Assembly (NCBI GenBank): GCA_045576675.1
Contig: JAZNGX010000152.1
Span: 1 to 13,976 of the forward strand
Source: JAZNGX01 sp045576675
Lineage (GTDB): Bacteria; Bacillota; Clostridia; Monoglobales; Firm-18
Reading direction: 5' to 3'
Length of the DNA: 13,976 nucleotides
Below the pieces are notes generated by a model. The model saw only the letters and a list, made by a program, of their open reading frames with translations, was not told the origin of the DNA and made no database searches. Of the stretch, positions 1 through 8,504 are shown piece after piece. The stretch's first letter is position 1, and each line of letters begins with the position of its first letter. A program made the translations under genes and the position numbers.

Positions 1-689
1 CAAAATTCTGGAAGTCTATGTATAATCTTATCATTTACTTTATTGGAATGAATGTATGCTTTTGTTTTCCAATAATAGCCGCAAAAATGGTACATTGTGT
101 TAAAAACAATGCATTACAATATTTTTACAGAACATCTTTTATGCTCACTATGGTTGTGCCAAGTATTATAACTCTACTGATGTGGAAGTTTATTTATTAT
201 CCCGAAATAGGTGTTGTTGCAAAAATATTGAGTTATTTTAATATTGATTCATTAAATTTATTAGGTTCACAAAGCATGGTGAAATTTGCAATAATCTTAA
301 TTGGTTTTCCGTGGGTTTCAGGTTTGAATTTTATAATGATTTATTCTTCTTTACAAAGTATTGATAATTCTGTAATTGAAGCGGCAAAAATCGATGGTGC
401 CGGTACTATAAAAGCATTTTTAAATATTGAACTTCCAATTATAATGCCGCAGATTAAAAATCTGTATGTTCTGTCTTTTATTGGTTTGATACAGGATTAT
501 GAAAGATTTTTTATACTTACCGACGGCGGACCGAATAATGCATCGCTTGTGCCTGGGTTACATATGTATCACGTTGCTTTCAATGCGAATGAATCAATGT
601 TTGGTTATTCGTATGCTATGGCAATTGTTTTGTTTTTAGTAACTATTGTATTCAGTATACTTTCATTAAGAAAGAGGGGTGATATGTAA
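1..689 (+). CDS. Carbohydrate ABC transporter permease, MalF/UgpA type (5' partial)
   Basis: Inner-membrane permease subunit of a sugar importer. The reading frame is open to the window edge (from base 3, reading KFWKS before the first Met at base 18), so roughly the first 70-90 residues of a normal 290-310 residue permease are missing. The text FWKS-MYNLIIYF matches the usual region before the second membrane helix. From the Met at base 18, several hydrophobic helices follow. The cytoplasmic coupling loop that docks the ATPase is clear: EAA at residues 121-123, a Gly six residues after the first Glu, and LP at 139-140. TDGGPNNAS and FGYSYAMAI near the C-terminus are typical of the UgpA/MalF group. 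The stop codon touches the ATG of the next permease (TAAATG), so the two are co-translated. Family call is firm; the substrate is unknown. Confidence 0.93.
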   Translation, partial: KFWKSMYNLIIYFIGMNVCFCFPIIAAKMVHCVKNNALQYFYRTSFMLTMVVPSIITLLMWKFIYYPEIGVVAKILSYFNIDSLNLLGSQSMVKFAIILIGFPWVSGLNFIMIYSSLQSIDNSVIEAAKIDGAGTIKAFLNIELPIIMPQIKNLYVLSFIGLIQDYERFFILTDGGPNNASLVPGLHMYHVAFNANESMFGYSYAMAIVLFLVTIVFSILSLRKRGDM

Positions 690-1505
690 ATGAAAGCTAA
701 ATCGAATATTATTATACATATAATTCTTTTGTTTTTTGTTATTATAACACTGTTTCCGTTGTATATAATGATTGTTACATCTACCAAAAGTGAACTTGGG
801 TTTATCACGAATTTTTGGGGAATACAGTGGCCAATTGAATATTCAAATTATGCAAGAGCTTGGGAAGGTATCTATAAATACGTTTTTAATTCCATTAAAG
901 TAACAACACTTACAGTTTTGGGCGTACTTGTGATTTCAGTTTTGGCAGGATATTCTTTTTCAAAACTAAAGTTTAAGTTTAAAGAAATATTGTTTTTTGG
1001 AATATTGATATTTAATATGATACCGGGCTCTTTACTGTTGATACCCAATTTTATTAATTTATATAAGCTTGGTCTTAATAATTCACATATCGGGTTGGTT
1101 TTATCTACTTTAGGAGGAGCATCAATAATTCCAATAATGCTGTCTAGAAGTTATTTTGATACGATTCCGGATTCGATTTTTGAGTCTGCTTATATTGAAG
1201 GAGCAAAGGAGTTGCAAATTTTACGTCATATTGTAGTTCCTTTGTCAACACCTATTATCGGGACAATTTCATTGCTTATATTTTTCGGGACTTTTAATTC
1301 GTTTATGTGGCCGTATATAGTATTGAGTTCTGACGAGTTAAAAACTATTCCTATAGGGTTAAGCAAACTTATAGGGCAGTATGGCATGAATTTTGGTTTT
1401 CAAATGGCAGCATACACACTTGTTAGTGTTCCTTTAATGGTGCTAATTTCGTTGACTATGAAGGTGTATGTTAAAGGTATTTCTGCAGGAGCGGTTAAAT
1501 CATAG
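690..1505 (+). CDS. Carbohydrate ABC transporter permease, MalG/UgpE type
   Basis: Second inner-membrane permease, which should pair with the upstream one to form the sugar channel. Its 271 residues are a normal length for the family. The start ATG follows the previous stop directly and is served by GAGGGG at 674-679, ten bases upstream, inside the preceding gene. An N-terminal helix (about residues 8-30) is followed by several more. The coupling loop is ESAYIEGAKELQ at 165-176, with Ser in place of the middle Ala of EAA, and ends in VPLSTP at 183-188. The C-terminus GISAGAVKS (263-271) matches the usual G..GAVKG ending. No ATPase gene follows; a shared MsmX-like ATPase elsewhere is the likely partner (inference). 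No clear terminator is seen after the stop. Confidence 0.95.
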   Translation: MKAKSNIIIHIILLFFVIITLFPLYIMIVTSTKSELGFITNFWGIQWPIEYSNYARAWEGIYKYVFNSIKVTTLTVLGVLVISVLAGYSFSKLKFKFKEILFFGILIFNMIPGSLLLIPNFINLYKLGLNNSHIGLVLSTLGGASIIPIMLSRSYFDTIPDSIFESAYIEGAKELQILRHIVVPLSTPIIGTISLLIFFGTFNSFMWPYIVLSSDELKTIPIGLSKLIGQYGMNFGFQMAAYTLVSVPLMVLISLTMKVYVKGISAGAVKS

Positions 1506-1543
1506 TATTGGATTTTTTATGGAACTGTGTTTTGAACAATGAT

Positions 1544-1572
1544 TTGACATTATATCTGCGTTTGGTTATGTT
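1544..1572 (+). promoter_or_regulatory. Candidate sigma-A promoter before the triple-module surface protein
   Basis: A perfect -35 TTGACA (1544-1549) and a -10-like TATGTT (1567-1572, four of six consensus bases) are separated by 17 bases. Transcription would begin near 1579, giving a leader of about 75 bases before the ATG at 1656. The 150-base gap in an otherwise tightly packed cluster favours a promoter here. AT-rich DNA gives chance matches, so this is a candidate only. Confidence 0.45.
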
Positions 1573-1599
1573 TTGACTTGATTTGTACAAATGCTGTTT

Positions 1600-1613
1600 T
1601 TAATACGGTTTCA
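1600..1613 (+). promoter_or_regulatory. Weak cre-like (CcpA operator-like) sequence
   Basis: TTAATACGGTTTCA matches the Gram-positive catabolite-responsive consensus TGWAANCGNTNWCA at all but two defined positions (second and fifth). It lies just downstream of the predicted transcription start, where CcpA could block elongation. A single degenerate match in AT-rich DNA is weak evidence. Confidence 0.2.
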
Positions 1614-1640
1614 TTTAAAATAAATAATTATAAAAATAAT

Positions 1641-1647
1641 AAGGAGG
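1641..1647 (+). promoter_or_regulatory. Strong ribosome binding site that fixes the start at 1656
   Basis: AAGGAGG lies eight bases before the ATG at 1656. The frame is open further upstream to a TTG at 1578, but that extension encodes a polar, Asn/Lys-rich stretch in front of a good signal peptide, so the ATG at 1656 is preferred. Confidence 0.85.
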
Positions 1648-1655
1648 AAAAGGTC

Positions 1656-3713
1656 ATGTTAAAAAAATTGGTTTCAGTGGTTTTGAGTATTGTAGTACTA
1701 ATGTCAATCGGAGTAAGTGTAGTTGGTGCCGAAGAACTGAGTTTTAGGGTGGAAGGAGAAAGTTGTATTGATACAAACACAGGTTTCGGTTTCGATTTCA
1801 ACAGCAGTTTAAGTGGTAACAGTGCTATATCGATATATACTTATACTGCACCGATAGACGGCGATTATTATTTTGGGTATAAGGTAAATGCTCCGGTAAG
1901 TGGTATTTATCAATTGGATTACGTTGCAACCAAGCAAGGCAAACTAAAGGATATAGGTACTTCAGGTACGGAATGGTACAGTGCACATAAAATCCAAATT
2001 AATGGTGAAGAAGCAGTAGGTTTTGAGGAAAATTCAACTTTTTTAACCGGTCAAGATGTTGTAATAGCAAACGACGGCATTAATTACGACAGCTTTAGAT
2101 TGTATGTGTTTTTGAAACAAGGTAGTAATGATATCAAATTTTTAATTCAAGAGAGATATGCAGGTGGTATGTATATATCCAGATTGGATTATATGCAATT
2201 TACATTAAAAGAGAAGTCTTTAGATTGCAGGACTGTACGAATTGAAGGAGAGCAGCCTAATTTTTCAAATGTTGCTCCGAGTTATTCGTGGGATGGCGAG
2301 TACAGCAATGGTATAGCCAGACTTTGGCAGGCTTCTACTACAGATTATCCTGATGGTTTAACAGCAAAATATTATGTATGGGCACCGACGGCAGGCGCAT
2401 ACAGAGTAGAAACCGGTTCGATATATTTAAATCAAGGTTGGAGTTCTGATTTTGCAATTAAAGTAAATGGTACACAAAATATTACTGCCGAGAACGCTAT
2501 ATGTTATGCCGGTTACGGTACTTCAGGCCAGTACGGAAAACATATATTTGCAACCAGAGCAATGTTAAATCAAGGTCTTAACGTAATAGATATTTCTGTA
2601 ACAGAAAATAGAGGTGATAATACATACGTAACATTTATAGATTATATAGATTTTATCAAAGAGGACAGAGTAAATTTGTACTCGGTAGAAGCTGAAAGTG
2701 CTCCCGGTGGTTTTAACTTGGATGGCCGTACAGACTTTAGTGGCGGTAACGCAATTGGTATCTGGACATCTAACGAAGGTGATTACAGTGCCACTTATAC
2801 AGTTAATATTTTAACAACAGGATATTATGAACTGTATATGAATATGTCAGGACCTACAATAAATGGTAACTTCAGTCCTGTAAAGTTTAAATTTGATAAT
2901 AACGAATATGAAACTATCGGGATTGAAACGAACAACGTTACACATTTAGGAACTATTAATGATAATTTACCAGCTGATCAGTTTGGAGTATTTTTATATA
3001 ATAATCTTGTTTATCTCGAGAAGGGACTGCATACTTTCTCTATAAAGGTTGATGAATATGCACCATGGCAGAACCCGCCGTTATATGGTTTCGTATTTGA
3101 TAAATTTGACTTGAAATTAGTTCAGAATGAGTGTGCAGCGTTAGAAGCTCAGTTGGACAAGGCACTTCTTGATATAGGTGACACAGCAAATATTAAGGTA
3201 TATCCAGTATATGAATCAGGTGATTTATTATATGATGACACTTATATGGTAACATTCTCATCATCTGATGAAAGAGTAGTTGCTGTGGATGGCAATGGTG
3301 TTGTTACCGCAAATAACTATGGCAAAGCAAAAATACAGGTTTGTGTAATTACAAATGACACTAACGTAAGTAAAACAGCAGAGTTTGATGTTTATGTAAC
3401 TGATACATTTGGCGTTAGAAACATAGAAAGCACAAAAACAGAAACAACAGTTGATGTAAACGTAAATTTGGTAGGATATACAGCCAATACAGGAAATGAA
3501 ATTTTGATTCTTGCTTCATACTCAACTTCAGATAATGGTGTTAATTCTTTAAACAAGATAGCTGTTAAGAATGTAGGGGTATTGGCATCAGGTATCGACA
3601 ATAATATTCAAATTTCATTAGACGGAGTAGAAACGGGCGATAAAGTTGTGTTGTATGTATGGGATAGTATTGACACTTTAAAACCGTTATGGATAAATAC
3701 ATCAATTAATTAA
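1656..3713 (+). CDS. Secreted non-catalytic protein with three carbohydrate-binding-like modules and a Big2-like domain
   Basis: 685 residues. A signal peptide (1 to about 25, ending SVVGA before EELS) predicts export. Three consecutive beta-sandwich modules follow at about 29-184, 193-334 and 342-489. Each opens with a V/I-E-x-E motif (RVEGES, RIEGEQ, SVEAES), continues with an SG/NG segment and a 'YxV..P/T..G.Y' segment, and modules 1 and 2 close with an LDY or IDYIDF-like strand. This is the pattern of CBM6/CBM35-type galactose-binding-fold modules. A bacterial Ig-like (Big2) domain lies at about 494-581 (SSSDERVVAVDGNGVVTA). The C-terminal region (about 586-685, ending VLYVWDSIDTLKPLW) resembles a tail I recall from secreted clostridial proteins. 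No catalytic domain, SLH, LPXTG or lipobox is seen. The likely role is glycan capture at or near the cell surface (inference). Position between permeases and the solute-binding lipoprotein ties it to transport. Confidence 0.85.
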   Translation: MLKKLVSVVLSIVVLMSIGVSVVGAEELSFRVEGESCIDTNTGFGFDFNSSLSGNSAISIYTYTAPIDGDYYFGYKVNAPVSGIYQLDYVATKQGKLKDIGTSGTEWYSAHKIQINGEEAVGFEENSTFLTGQDVVIANDGINYDSFRLYVFLKQGSNDIKFLIQERYAGGMYISRLDYMQFTLKEKSLDCRTVRIEGEQPNFSNVAPSYSWDGEYSNGIARLWQASTTDYPDGLTAKYYVWAPTAGAYRVETGSIYLNQGWSSDFAIKVNGTQNITAENAICYAGYGTSGQYGKHIFATRAMLNQGLNVIDISVTENRGDNTYVTFIDYIDFIKEDRVNLYSVEAESAPGGFNLDGRTDFSGGNAIGIWTSNEGDYSATYTVNILTTGYYELYMNMSGPTINGNFSPVKFKFDNNEYETIGIETNNVTHLGTINDNLPADQFGVFLYNNLVYLEKGLHTFSIKVDEYAPWQNPPLYGFVFDKFDLKLVQNECAALEAQLDKALLDIGDTANIKVYPVYESGDLLYDDTYMVTFSSSDERVVAVDGNGVVTANNYGKAKIQVCVITNDTNVSKTAEFDVYVTDTFGVRNIESTKTETTVDVNVNLVGYTANTGNEILILASYSTSDNGVNSLNKIAVKNVGVLASGIDNNIQISLDGVETGDKVVLYVWDSIDTLKPLWINTSIN

Positions 3714-3727
3714 GAGAGGCAGAAAAT

Positions 3728-5227
3728 ATGTATAGAAAAAGAGTTTTATCGCTAATATGTGTAATAGTTATTGCAGTTTTGTCTTTAACCGGATGTAATA
3801 CTTTTAAAGATGAAAAAAGCACAGCATTAGTGACCGATGAAAAAGTAAAAGTCTCAATATCATTTTGGGAACCTGGTGTAGATAGAGAACTTGAAAAAGC
3901 CTTTACAAGTATAAAAGAAGAATATGAGAAGGTTAGACCCGATGTTGAGATTGAATTATTATCACAGCCATTTAATGGATATCAGGAGTGGATTAAAGCA
4001 CAGTTTGCTGCAGATAATGCTCCGGATATAGAGTATAATAACTCAGGGGATTTGCTTAACCAGGCAGCAAGTGGATTGATTATAGATTTAAAAGATGATT
4101 TAAAAAGCCCTAATAAATATAATAATAATATTATTTGGAAAGAAAGTTTTGTAGATGGAAAGCTTTTAACTGCAAATGCTTCAGGAGACCCGAAATTAAA
4201 AGATTTTGAGGGTTGTATACCAATTTCGTGTCTTGGACTTGGAATTTTCTATAACAAAACAATATATGACGAGCTTGGACTTAGTGTTCCTAATACATGG
4301 AACGAGTTTTTGGCAAATTGTGAAGCTATAGATAAAACAGGAACTACAGCTATAGCATATATGGCACAGAAGCGAGATGCACTTGAATGGCTTGCTTGGG
4401 AAGCATGCACAGGTATGTATTCAAATAAGTTTTTGTCTGACAGCAATATTAATGTTAATAAAGACGATAGTTTAAGTGTTAATGAATTTGCAAGAGCAGT
4501 TGATATGGGATATTATGACATAAGCAAATCCGGCGAATATAAAGATATGTACATTAATTTTTTGAATGTAGTAAAGGATTTTTCGAAATACACCAAAAAT
4601 GCTACCGGTTTGGATGAAACTGGGGCAAAAGCACAATTTTTGACAGGAAAAGCTGCTCATATTTTATCCGGAAGTTGGGATGTTAAGGCTCTTTTAAAGG
4701 ATGAAAATAAAACATTTGAAACGGGTGCATTTTCATTCCCATATTTTGATACTGAGGTTAGTGAATACGCCGGTGGCAAGATGCGACTTCCGTTTGTTCA
4801 ACCATTAGCTATCACAAACAGTGTCAATAAATCTCCTGCAAAGAGAGAAGCTGCCGTAGATTTTCTTAAATTCTTTACATCTCCGGATGTATATAAGAAG
4901 TTTATTGAAATTACATATTCAATTCCTGTTATTAAAGATATCGATGTTGATTCTGCTTTTAAAGCTTTTCAGGATGGAACGTTGGATATAATTAACTACT
5001 ATTTTATAACAGGACAAACATCGGATTTTAATAGCCATAACGCAATGATATCTATTTTATCAAATGATAATATATCGTTAGATAAAATATGCACGGATGT
5101 TCAATCCAGTATAAAGGACTATGTTGAAGAAATTAAGCAACAGTATGATTTATCTAATGAAAACAATTATCGAATAGATGAGTTGCCAAAGCGACCGGAT
5201 TTTGTTCCGTCAAAAGCAGAATATTGA
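3728..5227 (+). CDS. Extracellular sugar-binding lipoprotein of an ABC importer (SBP family 1)
   Basis: 499 residues. The N-terminus is a lipoprotein signal with lipobox LTGC (Cys23), so the mature protein is lipid-anchored outside the membrane. The fold follows the family-1 solute-binding pattern: an early strand VSISFWEPG (about 42-50), then FAADNAPDI, where the bound substrate is scanned, LGIFYNKTIYDELGL and TWNEF in the first lobe, and later AQFLTGKAAHILSGSWD, the common 'GkAAM...GsW' signature. The C-terminal PSKAEY is unremarkable. It should deliver oligosaccharides to the two permeases at 1-1505, although the triple-module gene separates them. GAGAGG at 3714-3719 starts immediately after the previous stop and sits eight bases before the ATG, so co-transcription is likely. 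Substrate cannot be deduced. Confidence 0.95.
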   Translation: MYRKRVLSLICVIVIAVLSLTGCNTFKDEKSTALVTDEKVKVSISFWEPGVDRELEKAFTSIKEEYEKVRPDVEIELLSQPFNGYQEWIKAQFAADNAPDIEYNNSGDLLNQAASGLIIDLKDDLKSPNKYNNNIIWKESFVDGKLLTANASGDPKLKDFEGCIPISCLGLGIFYNKTIYDELGLSVPNTWNEFLANCEAIDKTGTTAIAYMAQKRDALEWLAWEACTGMYSNKFLSDSNINVNKDDSLSVNEFARAVDMGYYDISKSGEYKDMYINFLNVVKDFSKYTKNATGLDETGAKAQFLTGKAAHILSGSWDVKALLKDENKTFETGAFSFPYFDTEVSEYAGGKMRLPFVQPLAITNSVNKSPAKREAAVDFLKFFTSPDVYKKFIEITYSIPVIKDIDVDSAFKAFQDGTLDIINYYFITGQTSDFNSHNAMISILSNDNISLDKICTDVQSSIKDYVEEIKQQYDLSNENNYRIDELPKRPDFVPSKAEY

Positions 5228-5248
5228 TTATCATAGAGGAGTTTTTAT

Positions 5249-8200
5249 ATGGCAAAGAAAAATGTAATGAAATTCTGTTTGTTTTTAATTGTCATAGCAG
5301 CAATTATTAATTTAATTGCTGCTACTGATAATATTGCACTCGCTTCAGACGCTACAATAAAAGTTGAAGCTGAAGAATACAACAGTACCAATTTTGAACC
5401 CGGATTTTATAATAACAGTACATATAGCAATGGTAAAAACCTTGTGTTGTATCAATCTTATATAAAGGGGAAAGCATATACTTTGGATTACATAGTAAAT
5501 GCTCCAAAAACAGGATATTATGAACTTTCGGCAGCTGCATCAAAAACTGATGTTGGTTTTTTGAGTAAATATTCCTACAAAGCCAATAATGGTGAGTTGA
5601 TAAGCACGCTAGGCGCGACTGTTACCGGACCATATAGTTCCCCGGAATTACCTGATTGTATGAATAAATATAGTTTTGGTGCTGTAAAGCTGCAAAAGGG
5701 TAGTAATACAATTTCTTTTGTAATACCTGATGAGCGCGGTGATGGGTTAATAATCTTTTTGTTGGATTATTTTGAACTTAAGCCTGTTGAATGGTCTTTG
5801 CAAAGTATTACGTCATCTGCTGAGCTGGGTGTGTTTGAACAGCAACAAAATGTTGTTTATAATATTGAAGGTTCTTTTGAGGCACCAGAAAATAAAACTT
5901 TGGAATTTGTTGTATCTGATTATTGGTCAGCACCTATTGTAGAGGGGTCTATTCAAATTCCTGCCGGAAAGCAATCGGTACCTCTCAACCTAGGCAAGTT
6001 GAATACGGGTTGGTACAGAATTAGAGTGATGCAAAATGGTACTGAAAAAGCCAATAGAACTTTTTCGGTAGTTCCGAATTTTTCTGAAAGAAAAGCTTAT
6101 GAAGATACACCGTTTGCCGCAGATTTTGCAGCTATATATTTGATTCAGCCTGATAAGTATGAAGCATATTCAAAAGCTATTGAGCTTGCAGGCATAAAAT
6201 GGGTTAGAGACAGATATCATTGGGACATTATTGAGCCTGCAAAGAATGAATATAATTTTCCGTCACATGACGGGGTCATTGATGCGATAAATACGACGGA
6301 TTTAAAATTACTTGAAATGTTTAATGATTCCGCAAAATGGGCAAAATCAGACAGTGGTTGGTTACCCGGAAACCTGTTTGATATATATGATTTTATGAAA
6401 ACAAGTGCCGATAATTATGATGGAAGAGTGGATGCATGGGAGATTTGGAATGAAGAGGATGCATACTGGGCGCCTGAAGCAGCAGATGTTTATGCATCAG
6501 TTCTAAAAGCTGCGTGTATTGGATTATCAGATTCTAAGGCTGATCCTGTGAAAATGTTTGGTGGTTTTGCTACATGGCCGGGACTAGATCCGTATCCTGA
6601 GTTATTAATGCAAAATGGGGTGTTGGATTATTCTGATGTATATAATTTCCACCATCATGTACCTAATACAGGTAATGACGTTCAACCGGCAACTACTGAC
6701 TTTTTAGATGCTCACACAAATTTGTCATTTATTCATGAAAATGAAAATAAACCTATTTGGATAACCGAAAATGGTATGTTTATGCTTTTGGAAGATGGCA
6801 GAACCACGCCAACTGATGAACAATTAATACAACAAGCGAGATATTGTGTAACCTCAACTGTTGAGGCATTATCACGTGGAGTTACAAAGTATTTCTGGTT
6901 TGTAATTGGACCATATACGGAGCAGGGTAAGGAATTAGGTTCATTTTATACAAGCGGAATGCCGTTCCCTGTCTACAGTGCGGAGTCTATACTAACAAAT
7001 GTACTTGGAAAAGGCATATATAAAGGAGTAGTTAAGAATTTGCCTGAAGGTGCTTATGGTTATGTTATTAACAATGGTAAGGATGATGTTGTTGTTGCTT
7101 GGGCAGATAAGCCTACAAAGCTTCAATTGTATACTGACAAGTCTGTAAAAATAGTTGATATGATGGGCGGTGAAAAAACCCAAAATGCCTGCAACTGTGA
7201 AAAAATAAATGTAACCTTATGTTATGACCCGATATATATTGTTTTCGATGGAGAGACAGATGATAAAAATGTGTATTATTCAGGTTATGAACAGAGTGCA
7301 GAGCCTAAAACTGAATTCAGTGAAATTGAAAGAATAATATTAAAACAAAAGTTTAGCTCTGATGCTGATTCGGATGCTAAGCTTGATGGTTATAAAATCA
7401 ATGAAGGCGTTACAGAAACGGTAACGATTGAGGTATATAATTTCAATCAAACTGAAAAAACAGGTAATATAACTGCAGAAATTGCAGAAGGTTTTAACAT
7501 TATACCGGCTGTGCAGCCTGTTACAGTAGCACCTATGTCAAAATCAACAGTCACATTTGAAATATCCGCTAATGATGATGTTGTAACCAATACAACACAT
7601 TTCTTGAAGTTTAGGGGTGCTTTTAATGGTGAATTTACATCACCATCTGTCAGCAGAATTAATGCTGTAACTGCCAAAAAGGTTGAACCTGATGGCATTT
7701 TCTCCGGTGCAAATGACCCTGAAAACTGGGATGTAAGGAACATAACAGGAGGCGCTGTTGCTGTTGCAAGTCAGGCACCTGACGGAGAGGGAGTATCATT
7801 TAAATGCAATTTTAACGGTAATGACCGATGGTTCTATCCGTACTTCAAGATAGATGATACATCCGTATTTGAAGGAAAAGACGGAGTATGCTTCTGGGTA
7901 TATTCGGAGAATGATGTTCCGGAAGTAGGTATGAATGTTTTTGCTTATATGGATGATGGAAGAAACTATTTTATAGGTAATGTTTATAGAATCCAGTTAA
8001 AAAAAGGTTGGAGACAGATTTGTATACCATGGAGTAGATTTATTGTTAATAAAACACCGTACTTAAATGACTCACGCAGCATTGATCCAAAGCACATTAC
8101 ACATATGTCTGTTGGCATAAATATCATAATTGATGATGCACCACCTTATGTTATCAAGGATTTTGGATATTACAGTGAAAAAGGTGATGATTCTGAAGTT

Positions 8201-8491
8201 GTATCAACGGATGAAATTACAATTAAGGGCTTAACAGACGGCGATAAAATATATGACGGAAGAATTTCTTTAAGTGCTGTTTTGCCGAATGACGTAAATC
8301 CGTTGACAGCAAAGGTTATGCTTAATGACAAGATATATGATGCATCTGTAGATGGATATACTTTGAATTTCAGCACTGAAGATATTAAATCCGGTAAATA
8401 CAGGTTAACTGTTTTTGCTTTTGATAATTTTGGTTATGCAATGAAAAAGTCGATCGAAATAACAGTTGAAAATTTAGCACCGCTTTATTGA
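5249..8491 (+). CDS. Large secreted multi-domain glycoside hydrolase, clan GH-A (GH39/GH5-like)
   Basis: 1080 residues. After a signal peptide (to about residue 33) comes a CBM6/35-like module (about 36-178, KVEAEEY to LLDYFEL) and an Ig-like domain (about 184-275). A TIM-barrel catalytic domain (about 290-595) carries both clan-A glutamates: acid/base E402 in WEIWNEED after strand 4 and nucleophile E507 in PIWITENG at strand 7, with NFHHH (466-470) in the expected strand-6 position. This arrangement means a retaining glycosidase. A small beta domain (596-668) follows, then a NEW3-like beta-sandwich (about 716-800), a second carbohydrate-binding-like domain with CBM11-like features (about 815-975) and a terminal Ig-like domain (about 988-1075). 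No SLH, dockerin or sortase signal is present. RBS AGAGGAG (5235-5241) is seven bases upstream of the ATG. Clan is well supported; exact family and substrate are not. Confidence 0.88.
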   Translation: MAKKNVMKFCLFLIVIAAIINLIAATDNIALASDATIKVEAEEYNSTNFEPGFYNNSTYSNGKNLVLYQSYIKGKAYTLDYIVNAPKTGYYELSAAASKTDVGFLSKYSYKANNGELISTLGATVTGPYSSPELPDCMNKYSFGAVKLQKGSNTISFVIPDERGDGLIIFLLDYFELKPVEWSLQSITSSAELGVFEQQQNVVYNIEGSFEAPENKTLEFVVSDYWSAPIVEGSIQIPAGKQSVPLNLGKLNTGWYRIRVMQNGTEKANRTFSVVPNFSERKAYEDTPFAADFAAIYLIQPDKYEAYSKAIELAGIKWVRDRYHWDIIEPAKNEYNFPSHDGVIDAINTTDLKLLEMFNDSAKWAKSDSGWLPGNLFDIYDFMKTSADNYDGRVDAWEIWNEEDAYWAPEAADVYASVLKAACIGLSDSKADPVKMFGGFATWPGLDPYPELLMQNGVLDYSDVYNFHHHVPNTGNDVQPATTDFLDAHTNLSFIHENENKPIWITENGMFMLLEDGRTTPTDEQLIQQARYCVTSTVEALSRGVTKYFWFVIGPYTEQGKELGSFYTSGMPFPVYSAESILTNVLGKGIYKGVVKNLPEGAYGYVINNGKDDVVVAWADKPTKLQLYTDKSVKIVDMMGGEKTQNACNCEKINVTLCYDPIYIVFDGETDDKNVYYSGYEQSAEPKTEFSEIERIILKQKFSSDADSDAKLDGYKINEGVTETVTIEVYNFNQTEKTGNITAEIAEGFNIIPAVQPVTVAPMSKSTVTFEISANDDVVTNTTHFLKFRGAFNGEFTSPSVSRINAVTAKKVEPDGIFSGANDPENWDVRNITGGAVAVASQAPDGEGVSFKCNFNGNDRWFYPYFKIDDTSVFEGKDGVCFWVYSENDVPEVGMNVFAYMDDGRNYFIGNVYRIQLKKGWRQICIPWSRFIVNKTPYLNDSRSIDPKHITHMSVGINIIIDDAPPYVIKDFGYYSEKGDDSEVVSTDEITIKGLTDGDKIYDGRISLSAVLPNDVNPLTAKVMLNDKIYDASVDGYTLNFSTEDIKSGKYRLTVFAFDNFGYAMKKSIEITVENLAPLY

Positions 8492-8496
8492 AAGGA
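8491..8496 (+). promoter_or_regulatory. Ribosome binding site that selects the start at 8505
   Basis: AAAGGA overlaps the last base of the upstream stop codon and stands eight bases before the ATG at 8505. The in-frame ATG at 8496 overlaps this site and so cannot be served by it. Confidence 0.7.
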
Positions 8497-8504
8497 TGTG
8501 TATA

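Noticed and set aside
1578..1655. TTG-initiated 26-residue N-terminal extension of the triple-module protein
   Set aside because: No ribosome site before the TTG, and the extension would bury a good signal peptide; AAGGAGG points to the ATG at 1656.
7355..7395. Dockerin domain in the glycosidase
   Set aside because: Only one acidic loop, no paired second repeat and no following helix with dockerin recognition residues.
7447..7743. 98-residue open frame on the - strand
   Set aside because: Lies wholly within the glycosidase gene on the other strand and shows no domain or expression signal.
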